Positions 50,001-60,600 of a stretch of DNA of 64,000 bases are shown one piece after another. The stretch is from assembly GCA_021234535.1 (NCBI GenBank), contig SFZH01000008.1:2418001-2482000 (forward strand), written 5' to 3'. A program made the translations under genes and the position numbers. Source of the stretch: Stichopus chloronotus (lineage: Eukaryota; Echinodermata; Holothuroidea; Aspidochirotida; Stichopodidae). Positions within the stretch are counted from its first letter, which is position 1; each line of letters begins with the position of its first letter. The notes under the pieces are model-generated. The model made no database searches, was not told the origin of the DNA, and saw nothing but the letters and a program-made list of their open reading frames with translations.

Positions 50001-53000
50001 TTCAAGAGAGAATTACCCCAAGCTACCTGAGGATGTTGCTACAGTCAGTGGTCGATGCCAACATGCATGCCCTACGGGTCTGGGGAGGGGGAGTCTACGA
50101 ACAGGACGTCTTCTACGAGACCTGCGATGAGTTGGGGATAGTCCTCTGGCAGGACATCATGTTTGGCTGCGCCATGTACCCCACCAACGAAGAGTTCCTG
50201 GCCTCGGTCCAAAGAGAAGTGAAACTGCAGGTACTGTGAGAAAATTGTCGATATTTTCGTCCTAAAAATGCGGCACCAGAAATTTAAGATGTTGCATTTG
50301 GTCGAACTTTTGATTGTTTGAACAAGACAGGTTGAACCAGTCAAAATCAGATATGTAAATGCACTGTGACAAAGTTGTTTATTGTAATGCTAGAACCTGT
50401 GTTAGCTTTTGGCTGGGATATCTTTCACCAGTTAATGGTAAGTTAATTTCTTAGCAAACATAAATTTTGCTCCCCCTAAAAAAAAGAAACAAAGGAAGCT
50501 GTTTTGGTCTTGGAGAATTGATTAGTTAACCTTTAAAAATGTCAGCAGTCTTAGTCTGACAATTTACGAGAGTTTCAGTGATTATGTACACTTATTGAGA
50601 AGGGTACTTCTAGCTGTCTGAAAGGTGCTATTTTCATCTCTTTATTGATCCTTTTACCTCTTTATTTGTATTGAAAGAAAAGTCTAGATGATCCCAGGCT
50701 CCTGTTACAAATGAGCAATAATCAAGAATGATCATAAAAGATATTTTCATGTAAAAACAACATCCACTTGGTCTACAAAAATATTGAAATTTGTAAAGTA
50801 TTTTGCAATAAATAACATCAGAAACAACCTCATGCATAGTTCAGAATCACCTCATGGTGACATGAAAGTTGCACAGTGTTAACTTTTGCCTGCGCTTTTC
50901 TTTGTGCAATTTCTATTTCGTAGGTTGAGCTGGCCTATTCAAAACTCTCTGTGGTGTCAAATAATTCACATCTTCACACAAAGGCTCAGCCGTTTAGAGT
51001 GGCTGACATGTTGTTTTGTATTATTATGGAGTTTATGAGAATATTTTGAACTTTGACCTTTGACCCTTTCTCAAAGTTGTCCACATTTATTATGCACAGA
51101 TGTTAAATTCCATAACAAGAATTTACAGTGCATCATCAATTTTTTTTTCCTTTCCGTTTTATTTTCACTCTATGTGTGAAGGAGTTCCTACAGTGGTGGA
51201 CCCCTTCGTACGTCTTCATCTCTATTCATTGGTCTTCAAATGATGCTTGAGATATTAATGTGACTGACAGTAGATTAGATGTGATTAGATTAGATTTGAT
51301 TAGATTAGATTAGATTTGATTGTTTCAGAGAAAGAAATTGTTTCTAGGTTGACATTAATAATGAAGGGAGGAATTTGACCAGCAGTCTGATTGTATTCTG
51401 GAATCTTTCTAATGGAGCTGTGAATATCTTATAACAGCAGGAAAGCAGGAAACTGAAAAATTTGCAGAACTTTCGTTTCTTTTTAAAGTTATAGACTGAA
51501 GCAGCCTTTCTGTAGCTGTGATAAATACGTTTTTTTTTTAATTCTGTTTTGCACTGTTGACATCGAAAGCCTCGTTAATGGATCTCGTGTTTTGCTTCAG
51601 GTGAGACGAATTGGCTACCACCCGTCACTGTTGATCTGGGCTGGAAACAATGAAAATGAGGTGGCTTTGAGGCAGAACTGGTGAGCCACTCATCATCACG
51701 AAACAGAAATATCGTAACCCTCTACCAGGCCAAATTTGCCTGCTCTGTCAGTCTCTTTAGTTTGATGAAAAATTGTCAGCAAAACATTTTGAGCCCTGAA
51801 AAGTTTGCTGATTCCACTGTAATTGTTAAGAAAGGACCTTGCAAAACGATGCAATGATAACAATGGTTTGTCAGTGTCCTTCAACAGTTTTGACCTTCTA
51901 TAATAGTGGGCCTTATGTCATCGTATTTTGTTTGTAAGTTGCGTGTTAATACCAACTTTAGCAACTGCAAGGAAGCCACAAACACTTAGGTGGAAAGTGA
52001 AAGTTTGGAAAATGAATAATCAAAACAAATTTAATGGTTAACATCACATATATAACGCTTGAGTGGTCATTGGTAAGCCAAAGCCAAGGTCGATACTGTA
52101 CTAGTAGGAAGAGTGTAGAAAGAATGTGAAATTGAGAGTATGACCAGTATTCCTACCAGCTCCTGGTATTGTGGCATCAAGATTTTTTATCAGAGTTAAT
52201 TGTGCATTTTGCCCATGAAGTAATGAAAGTTGTCGGGCCCACTCACAAGCACGCCATACAGCAGGGAGAAAGGGGGGGATAGGGCAATTCATCCACCTCC
52301 CGGAGGAAGTAAGACTTTAATTGAGTTTAACACATTGACTTTTTTTTCTGTCACTTTGAACATAGGGAAAGCGATCTGTCACCGACCATATTTCAAAAAA
52401 TATGCTAGAAAATTAGAAAATATTGACTAACAGCATCATTGTCATCTTGCTTAATACTCTTGCAATTGTTTTCTTTCCTTTTGTTGTTTCTTTGTAAATA
52501 TTCTTTCGTCATATGTTACAATAGTGTTCCATAATGTCTAGGAAAACTAGTTGGGCTGATAAAATTGTACTTTGGTGTAGTAGTTCAGCAAAGTTATGTT
52601 ACATGCAAGCATGTACAGTACATACTTACACTAGTATAAATTTAAAATATATTACTCATCGAATATCACTACAGAAATTTCCAAGCCAACCGCTTTCTTT
52701 TTCAGGTATGGTACTGCTGACAATTTTACCCTCTACAAAGCAGATTACATCAAACTGTACATCGACACCATCGGGAGAGAAATCGCTGACCACTTCACCA
52801 ACATTCCTTTCGTCAGCTCCAGCCCGTCGAACGGCAAAGAGACGGAACAATCAGGATGGGTGGCCAAGAATCCGTACGATACACATTATGGAGATGGTGT
52901 GTCATTCAAGCAACAACTTTTGTACATTTTTCCCCTCAACAGTAATGTTAGCTTGTCCATAGTGTTATCTCTTGTAACTAGACATGATTCTTTAGTAGGT

Positions 53001-56000
53001 GTAGATTTCAAGATGGAAGTAAGTTTTCCCTTTTGGGATATATCGAGAACAAAAGTAGTTAACAGTCTCACGTTGGTGTACTCTAGAAGACATATTGTAC
53101 CACATTTAGTTAGAACCCTCCTTAAGTAAATGTTGGTTTAATGGCACTCAAAGTAGGTGTCACCGTCTTTTGCTGAAGCAGATTTAATTGCCCACTGCAG
53201 TTAGCTAATACATTTCATCTCAAATCTCTGAGGGGCTCATCGTTAAATGTATGAGTTAGAGGTGAAAGTTGATAATTACTCCTCAGTCTGAAATTAGCAA
53301 TCTGTGGTAAAGTCATTTAAGTACATTGCTACTCACAAATCAATAAATCAAAGAATAAAATGTAAGGTTAGAAAATGACATCCTATAGCCATTTCACTCT
53401 CCTCGGTGGTAAACTAGCATACGATTTTTGTGGGAAAGTACACTCTTGTATCTGTAGTCTATTTTCTAAATAACTTGCCTTGCATTATAAAGAACATTTT
53501 TGTGAAAACCATGGAAATTTAGTTTGTTCTATTGCAGTCACTTATGCCAATCACTTTGAAATGTTTGTTGCTTGTATTGTAATGTGTACAAACTAGTTAT
53601 CTGCAGCCCTTTCATGTCATATTTTATTTTCACCTTTCACTGAATTTTGAACCATATTTTGGAAATTGTACACTCTTTTGAATGATGGAAATGGACGCAA
53701 GCTCACAAAGAGAGTGTGAAATTATGAATGGAGAACATGGTCTTCTTTTCACTGTTTTATTTTTTCTTTCTTTGATAGTTCACTATTATAACTACATTAC
53801 TGACTGCTGGGACATAAAGAGCTTTCCAAAGACTCGATTTGCATCCGAATATGGCTTCCAATCTTGGCCTTCCTTACAGACTGTGAAGAAAGTCTCCATC
53901 AAGGATGACTGGGACCTGGGGAGTAACTTCAGCAACCATCGGCAGCACCATGAAAATGGTGAGTGAGAGGCAGAGTAATGTCTTTACCTGAGAGGCGTGA
54001 GAAAGCAGGCTGTGGGAAGGCAAAGAACATCAGTAAGACAATAATCAAATCATAAAGTGTAATGCTCAAGGAAAATATGTGCAGCAAAAATAACTTTTAT
54101 ATCCCCTTCCTAAAATTGATAAAGCTGGAACTGCATCTATCTAAGAAGGGGGATCTTATGACCATCCCTTACCCCAATTTTCTTATTACCGTTGTATAAA
54201 CTATATTTTATTTTATATTCTGATGAAAAAGTTATCATTGCGGTAAATTGAGCAACAGATTGCAGAGCAGTTATTTCGGAGGAGCTGTTTCCGTTGTCAG
54301 AGTTCAGTTGGTGATTTTAATTGATGTCTTTGCCATTTTCTCTCCACCCAGGAAATTTTCAGATGCTTAATATGATATTGAAACATTTCAACGCATCAGA
54401 ACAAAAGGATTTCGAGGAAGCGTTCCATGATTTCATCTACTTGAGTCAGGTGTGTCATTTATGAATTAAAAGATGTGCAGAATGATCTATAGTACTAATG
54501 TTAATTATACTGGAATATACAAGTGATTTGTGGGATGTCATTGTGTTATCAGGACATGACATGAAAACATGATTTCTAGGCCACTTCTCATGTTGGGCTT
54601 TGATGATAATTGTAACCTTGGTTGTCATGGTGATGTACCTCTGTGTTTGTGTGTTTGTGATGTCTTGTCGGTAAGCATGACATCTCTAGGAGAAAACTGT
54701 GTATTCATTTCATATTTATTATGTAGTTGTACCACATCAAGTACAAGAATCATCTTTTAGGCCAGCAATGTAAGATTTGGAAAAACAAGTAAGCCGATAT
54801 CTTAAAATGGAAAGTTTGGATCTCACATTTTCGTATATTTCAGTCCCACATTGAGTACAAGATGCCCGTTGTTTTTGGTGGAAGTCAAAATTCATTTAAG
54901 ATCAATGAAGGTCAAATTATGAAAATCTTGTAAAGAAGGGAAGCTTGGACAAATCTCCTATGTTGTACATACTGGTACTACATTGAGTTTCAATTACCCA
55001 ATTGTTTTTGTTGTTGGTCAAATCTCATTATGATGTCCAGCAGAGGTCAAATTTGAATTTTGAAAACACTGCAATAAAAGAAAGCTTAGGCAGTTTGCAT
55101 GTAGTATGTAGGTTTTCCTCAGTGATTAGAGGAAATCTGTTGTTTTTGATGAACGTAAAGTATTTTACATTAATTGGAATTAAATTTGCAATTATGCACC
55201 AAGTTATATGAAGTACAACAAGCCTGTCAGTTCTCAGTTTAGCTCAGTGGCTGTAATTATGAGTATGATGTATGGCATCAGTTAGTTTATACTTTATTTT
55301 CATTGGAAACAAAGTAAACCCTCAGTTTGCACCATGTCAGAAAGTGTGATGGAACCCACATTGCATTTCTGAATTCTGGTTCATATTCCTCAGTAAACAG
55401 TGACATATTTGTGACAAAAATTTTGCCCTTTAGATATCCCAAGGCCTGTGCATCAAATTTGAGACAGAACATTACCGTAGGCTACAGAGCGTACTTGTAG
55501 CCGGTGAGGGCCACTGCATGGGCGCTCTCTACTGGCAGTTGAATGACATATGGCAGGCACCGACGTGGTCATCTATCGGTAAGCAGTGGGTGGGAAATTC
55601 ACTGTCGATGACATGAGTAATATATCTTGTACAATACAGCAAGGAAAAAAGTACTAATATTACATTCAGAAACTCTTGGCTGGTGTACCTGCATCTTGTA
55701 GTGAATGCATTCCTAAGATATTTGGACACCTGGATTGGTGATTTATTCTTTACTGTGAAAATTATCAGTGTGTTCCTGAATGCAATACTGACCTTATCCC
55801 ATTGGGAAGGTGGATATTAACTCCATTTAGACCAATTCCCCAAAAGCAGTGAATCCACCTTGAATTAATCCTCATCTTAATTTAATACTCATTGTTCTTA
55901 TAGCCATATCAATGATAGAATATGTAACAATCCCCTCTTGATAAAGAAAGTAGTTTAATATAGAATTACCAATTTATAGGGTTAATGCATTTGTCATGTT

Positions 56001-57606
56001 GCTTGCATTTTGGCTTATCTATCAGTTCGGTTTTGATTAGAAATATCAAACTTTTAATTCCTCATCTGCTCCGTAGAGTATGGTGGCAACTGGAAGATGC
56101 TGCATTATTTTGCCAAGAACTTCTTTGCTCCGATATTTGCTTCTGGCATGGAGGAGGACGGGCAGCTCTACGTCTACTCGATAACTGACCACAAAGACCT
56201 GACTGGCGCCACCATAGTGGTGACTCTGAGGAAGTGGTCCGATATGGCATTCAACCACACTTGGAAGAAGATGTATGACCAGGTAAAGAATGACATGCAG
56301 CAATCCATTTGATGCCGTCATCCCCAAACCTTGGTTATTAATAGTAGAAATATTATTTTGAAGTTTCATTGTAGGGTTTTCAGATGGCCATGACTTGAAA
56401 CACCCATATTCTGCCTACCTTCTGCACCTAAGCAAAGTAGTAATAGTTGTTATGCTTGTGTAGCTTTGTTTAAGCTTTGGTGTGTGTGGCTCCCTCCTCT
56501 CAATTCCTCCCTCTCCCTACTCACCAATTCCATATTTTGTAACTTTCATGACTGATAGTGTGTCTTTTTTCTGTCCTCCTGAGACATTTCTGTCAGTCCC
56601 CATAGATTTTTCAATCATCAAGGACTTTTGAAGCATGACTTTTTGCTGAAGTTTACCCTGTTTTGTAACATGACAAATTATTTTAAGCAGGTAACAAAAT
56701 ATCTTGATGTATAACTATCTGTATATCCAGTTGGTTGTTATAGCAAACCTACCTGTTTCCCAGTGATATGAGATTTGACAGAAACCCCCTATATTTTGAC
56801 CCCAGAATGCAACGTCAAGTAAAGTGGTATTTCAGTATGACATGAAGACGCTCCTTAAGGACGGAAGTTGTGAAGATCGGAAGGCTTGCTTTCTGACATT
56901 CGAGATACTACAAGATGGGGAGCTAGTCTCGCCGACAAATCCATTTTTCTTGGCTTCTTTCAAGGATGCCGTGGGGATTCAAGAGGCTAAAATCACTGTA
57001 AGTACCCCCCTTGCTATCAGTATCAGCCCTGGAATGGTGGAGGAAGATGGGGGGTGGAGGTGAGAGAGCCAGGAGATGACAATAACAAAGCCGTCCTGGC
57101 TCTCATCAGTAGAAACAAGTGGTTCCTACTTTTATATTGTCCCGCTCCGTTTGGAGGTCGGAAGTTGCCGACATTAGTCAGTCACCACTTTGAAGAAGTG
57201 CTGGCCACCAAATTAGCATTCCCAAGTTACATGAAACATGGTAGATTTTTATTTTTCATTTCACTGGTATGTAAAGAAGCGATTTTATTTTGGCTTGCAG
57301 GTGAAGAATGTGACCCAGAAGACAAAGAATATCTTTATCATCAATCTCCAGTCAGCCGCAATAGCACCTTTCACATGGCTGGAAGTCACAGAGCTACCGC
57401 TGGGCGACACCAACCTTAGCTTTGGGAGGTTTTCAGATAACGGATTTGTCTTCATGGATCCTGCCTTAGAGGTCGAGTTTTACGCGTGGCACGATATCTC
57501 CGTCCAAGATTTTGAAAAGTCATTGAAAGTCACCACATTGACGGACTTGTATTCAAATAAAAGGAAACAGAGAGCAAAGGTCAAATTTATGAGCAGGAGA
57601 CATTAA
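40941..57606 (+). CDS. MANBA: Beta-mannosidase (GH2, lysosomal), spliced, 16 coding exons
   Basis: Assembled CDS: 40941-41085, 43500-43646, 44123-44271, 46295-46494, 46818-46891, 47453-47637, 49330-49486, 49926-50230, 51601-51680, 52706-52896, 53779-53958, 54352-54449, 55434-55578, 56077-56282, 56806-56997, 57301-57606. All introns are GT-AG and in phase; 2760 nt give 919 residues (human protein about 879). Signal peptide about 1-18 ([18 protein letters not shown]), N-terminal sugar-binding and beta-sandwich domains, TIM-barrel with acid/base Glu472 (AGNNENE) and nucleophile Glu568 ([12 protein letters not shown]), then C-terminal beta domains. Many N-x-S/T sequons suit a glycosylated lysosomal enzyme. 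It cleaves terminal beta-1,4-mannose from N-glycan remnants. ATG 40941 is chosen for its good context (AACG before ATGG) and its position at the signal peptide; an in-frame ATG at 40866 would add 25 residues before the hydrophobic core. Confidence 0.96.
41380..41600 (+). repeat. Purine-rich tract with GGGATAAAC(A/G)GAAGA repeats
   Basis: MANBA intron 1. A-rich purine tract ending in four or five copies of GATAAAC-(A/G)-G(A)AAG-like units. A (TTTA)n stretch precedes it at about 41260-41285. Confidence 0.7.
42190..42350 (+). repeat. GATTACA / ATGATTGCA-rich repeat tract
   Basis: Repeated ATGATTGCA, GATTACA and TGTAAT motifs in both orientations in MANBA intron 1, including a 9-bp-arm hairpin at 42302-42310/42313-42321. 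Confidence 0.6.
43500..43646 (+). CDS. MANBA: MANBA exon 2
   Basis: Encodes [20 protein letters not shown] then [20 protein letters not shown], the conserved N-terminal GH2 sugar-binding domain (VPG-H-AL, DPYYR-N/D, W-Y/D-NW). Acceptor TTGCAG, donor GTGAGT, phase 1 in and out. Confidence 0.95.
44123..44271 (+). CDS. MANBA: MANBA exon 3
   Basis: Encodes [20 protein letters not shown] and [17 protein letters not shown], the V-G-D-T-A-x-I-x-V-N-G jelly-roll signature of GH2 enzymes. Acceptor GTCACCAG, donor GTGAGC, phase 1 in and 0 out. Confidence 0.94.
45271..45314. repeat. Inverted repeat (hairpin), 17-bp arms
   Basis: CAGGTGT plus CAGTATGTAC pairs with GTACATACTG plus ACACCTG, with an 8-base loop and a 2-base bulge. 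MANBA intron 3. Confidence 0.85.
45631..46072 (+). repeat. AGGTCA-bearing tandem repeat array in MANBA intron 3
   Basis: Several diverged repeat units. Three carry AGGTCA-NNNN-AGGTCA: 45638-45653, 45915-45930 and 46057-46072. The first also forms a DR1 with 45631-45636. Units share stretches such as GAAAACCT and TCTCTGTCATTTTT. Confidence 0.7.
46295..46494 (+). CDS. MANBA: MANBA exon 4
   Basis: Encodes [20 protein letters not shown] then [20 protein letters not shown]. The [16 protein letters not shown] block is nearly invariant in animal beta-mannosidases. Acceptor ATGACAG, donor GTGAGA, phase 0 in and 2 out. Confidence 0.96.
46818..46891 (+). CDS. MANBA: MANBA exon 5
   Basis: Short exon encoding [20 protein letters not shown] and LPYA, the strand that follows W-K in the first beta domain. 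Acceptor ATTTCAG, donor GTTAGT, phase 2 in and 1 out. Confidence 0.9.
47453..47637 (+). CDS. MANBA: MANBA exon 6
   Basis: Encodes [20 protein letters not shown] and later [20 protein letters not shown], the immunoglobulin-like beta-sandwich domain, which is poorly conserved in the family. Acceptor GTTTCAG, donor GTGACT, phase 1 in and 0 out. Confidence 0.9.
48460..48580 (+). repeat. (GTAGGT)n-like repeat
   Basis: About 120 bases of imperfect GTAGGTAGGTG units in MANBA intron 6. Confidence 0.85.
49330..49486 (+). CDS. MANBA: MANBA exon 7
   Basis: Encodes [20 protein letters not shown] and [18 protein letters not shown]. The WWPHG-G-Q-LY motif and GFR-V-L match the end of the second beta domain. 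Acceptor TTTTCAG, donor GTGAGC, phase 0 in and 1 out. Confidence 0.95.
49926..50230 (+). CDS. MANBA: MANBA exon 8 (start of TIM barrel)
   Basis: Encodes [20 protein letters not shown], the [12 protein letters not shown] motif and [20 protein letters not shown]. These are barrel strands 1-3 with active-site residues (KGSNWIP, RVWGGG, WQD-F/M-F). Acceptor CTTTCAG, donor GTACTG, phase 1 in and 0 out. Confidence 0.97.
51270..51332 (+). repeat. (GATTA)n pentanucleotide repeat
   Basis: Alternating GATTAGATTAGA and GATTTGATTAGA units in MANBA intron 8. Confidence 0.9.
51601..51680 (+). CDS. MANBA: MANBA exon 9 (catalytic acid/base)
   Basis: Encodes [20 protein letters not shown] then VALRQNW. The first Glu of NNENE (residue 472) is the general acid/base by GH2 homology. 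Acceptor GCTTCAG, donor GTGAGC, phase 0 in and 2 out. Confidence 0.96.
52706..52896 (+). CDS. MANBA: MANBA exon 10
   Basis: Encodes [34 protein letters not shown] and NPYDTHYGD, the barrel segment with the SSP-NG motif. Acceptor TTTTCAG, donor GTGTGT, phase 2 in and 1 out. Confidence 0.94.
53779..53958 (+). CDS. MANBA: MANBA exon 11 (catalytic nucleophile)
   Basis: Encodes [20 protein letters not shown] then [20 protein letters not shown] and [11 protein letters not shown]. The Glu in ASEYG (residue 568) is the nucleophile by homology, 96 residues after the acid/base, close to the human spacing as I recall it. Acceptor TTGATAG, donor GTGAGT, phase 1 in and out. Confidence 0.96.
54352..54449 (+). 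CDS. MANBA: MANBA exon 12
   Basis: Encodes [20 protein letters not shown] and HDFIYLSQ, a barrel helix and the Y-L/T-Q motif. Acceptor CACCCAG, donor GTGTGT, phase 1 in and 0 out. Confidence 0.93.
54770..55110 (+). repeat. Dispersed repeat family copies in MANBA intron 12
   Basis: Diverged copies of the family at 1.27 and 45.6 kb: GATATCTTAAAA..GGAAAGTTTGGA near 54.8 kb, then GGTCAAATTATGAAAATCTT, GTAAAGAAGGGAAGCTTGG and AGAGGTCAAATTTGAATTTT. Confidence 0.55.
55434..55578 (+). CDS. MANBA: MANBA exon 13
   Basis: Encodes [20 protein letters not shown] then [20 protein letters not shown]. The [13 protein letters not shown] block is the last barrel strand with substrate-binding Trp residues. 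Acceptor CCCTTTAG, donor GTAAGC, phase 0 in and 1 out. Confidence 0.96.
56077..56282 (+). CDS. MANBA: MANBA exon 14
   Basis: Encodes [20 protein letters not shown] then a C-terminal beta domain ([20 protein letters not shown]). [17 protein letters not shown] is highly conserved. Acceptor CTCCGTAG, donor GTAAAG, phase 1 in and 0 out. Confidence 0.95.
56806..56997 (+). CDS. MANBA: MANBA exon 15
   Basis: Encodes [20 protein letters not shown] and [20 protein letters not shown], matching the SPTN-FL-S-K-AVG motif of the C-terminal domain. Acceptor ACCCCAG, donor GTAAGT, phase 0 in and out. Confidence 0.94.
57301..57606 (+). CDS. MANBA: MANBA exon 16 (last coding exon)
   Basis: Encodes [40 protein letters not shown] and [11 protein letters not shown], then a basic 17-residue tail ([17 protein letters not shown]) and TAA. 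The family usually ends at the LTDIY motif, so the tail is an extension. Acceptor CTTGCAG, phase 0. Confidence 0.95.
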   Translation: MKNVTQKTKNIFIINLQSAAIAPFTWLEVTELPLGDTNLSFGRFSDNGFVFMDPALEVEFYAWHDISVQDFEKSLKVTTLTDLYSNKRKQRAKVKFMSRRH

Positions 57607-60600
57607 TTTTTTTTGGGGGGGATTGTCATGTTTCTGCAGATTAAAAGGGGTAGCATGCAAGATGCTACATATCATAAAACACGATCAGTACTAAATGATA
57701 TATTTGAATATGTTTTGTACATTTCTGTTCAAATTCCATTTTTTAGTTCTCAAAGTCCCTGTGTAACTCATCAAATGCATAACAAGTATTTGAAAGGATT
57801 GAGTCTTGTCTGTTTGTAATGCAGTGGTGGAAGTTTACTCTCTTACAGCTGTGATAGTGCAGTGGTGGAGGAAGAGATATTACTTTAGCAGATCACAGTA
57901 TATCAGTAATAATTATAACATGCAACACATAGGCCTACCCCCCCCCTTCATTGGTAAAGCCGGCACTTGGCTAACTGGACTGCCGTGTAGTAGACTGGGA
58001 TGAAAAGCTAGGGGAGAGTTGAGGGACTCTGAGAGCAGGTTAGTTTTACTCAGCTCTCCACCTTGCCCATATCTAATCTGGAATGAATGTACGTAATGGC
58101 GTCGACGTTAAGTCTCCAGTTCTTTGAGCTTCAGTGAACTGGTGCTCTTCCCATAAAATGGTTTTACACCTTGCACAGGATATTGAAAAATACATTCCTT
58201 TCAGTGCATTTTGTGAGACTGGTGATAGTTAGGCATGTTGTTAATTTGTTCTAAGAAAATATTCAAGATGCTTCCATGATTCAAACTAACATTTAGAATT
58301 GAAAATTTTTTATTGCAGGTGTTCCAAGTTTTGTTCCAAGTACCTAAGTTTGACACTACCATTGATTTGGCTCAAAACAGGGGACAGGTAGTTGTAAGAT
58401 ACACACTTTCCATATCTCTGTAATTTTGTAGTTTCTGTCAGTGTGCTTCCCACACCCCCCCCCCCTTAACACCCTCTCCCCCTTCCACCCCATCATCCAC
58501 TTCATGGGTATCCTTAAGAAGCTGCCTCACGTCCCGACAATCTGCACATGGCAGGAAACATCAATTTTCATAGATAAATCAGGCCATTCAACATTGAAAA
58601 AAAATTGAAATTACTTGCTAAATGATTTTACTTCAATTTAGTTATCAACCCCCTGGATCTATCTCTCACAGTGGAATAAACAAGTTCACCATTGTCAAAT
58701 TTAGAAAGAAGTTGGAAGAAGAGCCAAGAAAGAAATGCACTTCTTTTCAAGAGACACAAAGCAACAAATCTAGTGAACATTTCATTTGGTGATTTTGAAC
58801 TTTTCTGTTGATATTATATTTACACAGGGTATTGGAGTCAAAGTCGCTTTGTTTTTTAATAACCAAAATTTTATAACATCTTGGTCTTGTCAACTTTGTT
58901 GTAGAACATTCAGACAATACTTGCCTGTTAAAGTTGCCGCTTGGTCATCTTTTGGAGCAATTGTCTCCTGATCATTAAAGGAGAACATTTTCTGAGGATA
59001 CAATCGTTTGTCATTTTCTTTTTTTTTCACATGAAAGTTTGAGAGTTTCAATTAAAATATTGGCACAACCTATCATCAGCAGTTAAGAAATTCAAAATTG
59101 TTATTTTACTTTTGGAGGTAATCATACCCCTGTAAAGACATCTTGTCTTCTGGATTATTGTCCATTTGAATCGGTATAAGCAAGATACAGAAATGGAGAC
59201 CAAAGTACAATGAACTCCCTGTTTTGTTGTTCACATTCTCAAATCAGAGGTAAGTTAGGGCATTGGTATCAGTTGTATGGAAAATATATAATATTCAAAT
59301 ATATTGGCAGATTTCTCTTTGCACAAACATGCAGATAGTGTTATTTAAATTGTTTGAACCTCTGGGACAGTGTGAACTGAAAAATCCAAACTTTTAAAAT
59401 CAGTAAAGGAGTTTGAGAATGATCTGGACTATTTCTTTGAAATAACTTTTACGGTGTCGTTTAGCCCCTCAGTCAAACACCTACCAAAAAGTCATACCAA
59501 AGGAGACAGCAGTAAACTTTTTTGCAGAGTGTTTGTCAGAACAGCCTCTGTTCTTCAGTAAAGACAAAGCCACTACTGGGTGAAAATCTGAGAAGTTAGA
59601 CGTATGTCCGTACATTTGATATTTGCTGTTTCCTTACAAACTGGATGTGCAATCTTTATTCATTTGTTGCTGTTGTGAAAGACTGATCCTGGTATGTTTT
59701 GCTGGAAATTCACATTTTAAATTTTACTTAAAATGGAAATTCACGAGGGAATCGTATTTTTTTCATTTATAGCTATGCAGCTGATGATTCTGTGAACATA
59801 AGATGATTATAATTTGATTGGTTTAACCAATAATACTGTTTTATTTTTTGTATGTCAGCTGAAATAAAATGTGAAACATTAAACCATGTTATATTTATTT
59901 TCTTTTCTGCTTTGTGAAATGATTTGTCAGAATGTGAGTGCTATTAGCACCAGGTTAGAGGTTGTGTGACATAGAAGTGACGTTTTGGAATACTGACTGT
60001 ATTGATCATTAAAAATGTTGAAAGTGACCACAAATTAGATCAAAATCAATCAAATATTGACAATTTTACAGGCAAATTTCTGTCTTACACCTGCAACATG
60101 AATGAACATTAGCCAAGTATGCAAATATGTGTCAAGAGACTCACTTGAAATGTCTTATGGTTAACTCTTATTTCAAGGACAATTTACATGCCAGAGGGCT
60201 TTGTTTTGGAAGCATGTATTTTCTTTACAAATGTTGATGTCACTTACAGATGTGATACTCAGTAATTACGAGATGATTTATCGGCCTAACCAAAAAAAAA
60301 AACTAACACAGTGCAACACTCCACGTCGTCATAGTTACATTTTCAGCAAGCTTTGAGAGGCCATATTTCAAAAATGGTAGCAGACAGACACACGATACCA
60401 ACAGAGTTTAAGGGTTTCACTCAACAACTTTTCTGTTTTCTAGGTGCATGTCTTCCTTTCTTCAACAGGTACATACTTCAAGCAAGCCTACCTCAAACTC
60501 AGGTGAACGGACATAAGGAGGAATGAATAGCCTGAACAGCTTCTACTGGATAGACTGAATAGCTTCTACTGAATAAGATTAGCATGTGTCTATTCAGGTC

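Noticed and set aside
50072..50344. 90-codon antisense frame
   Set aside because: Shadow of MANBA exon 8; the plus-strand reading is the conserved enzyme.
56046..56369. Antisense frames of 107 and 62 codons
   Set aside because: Shadows of MANBA exon 14.
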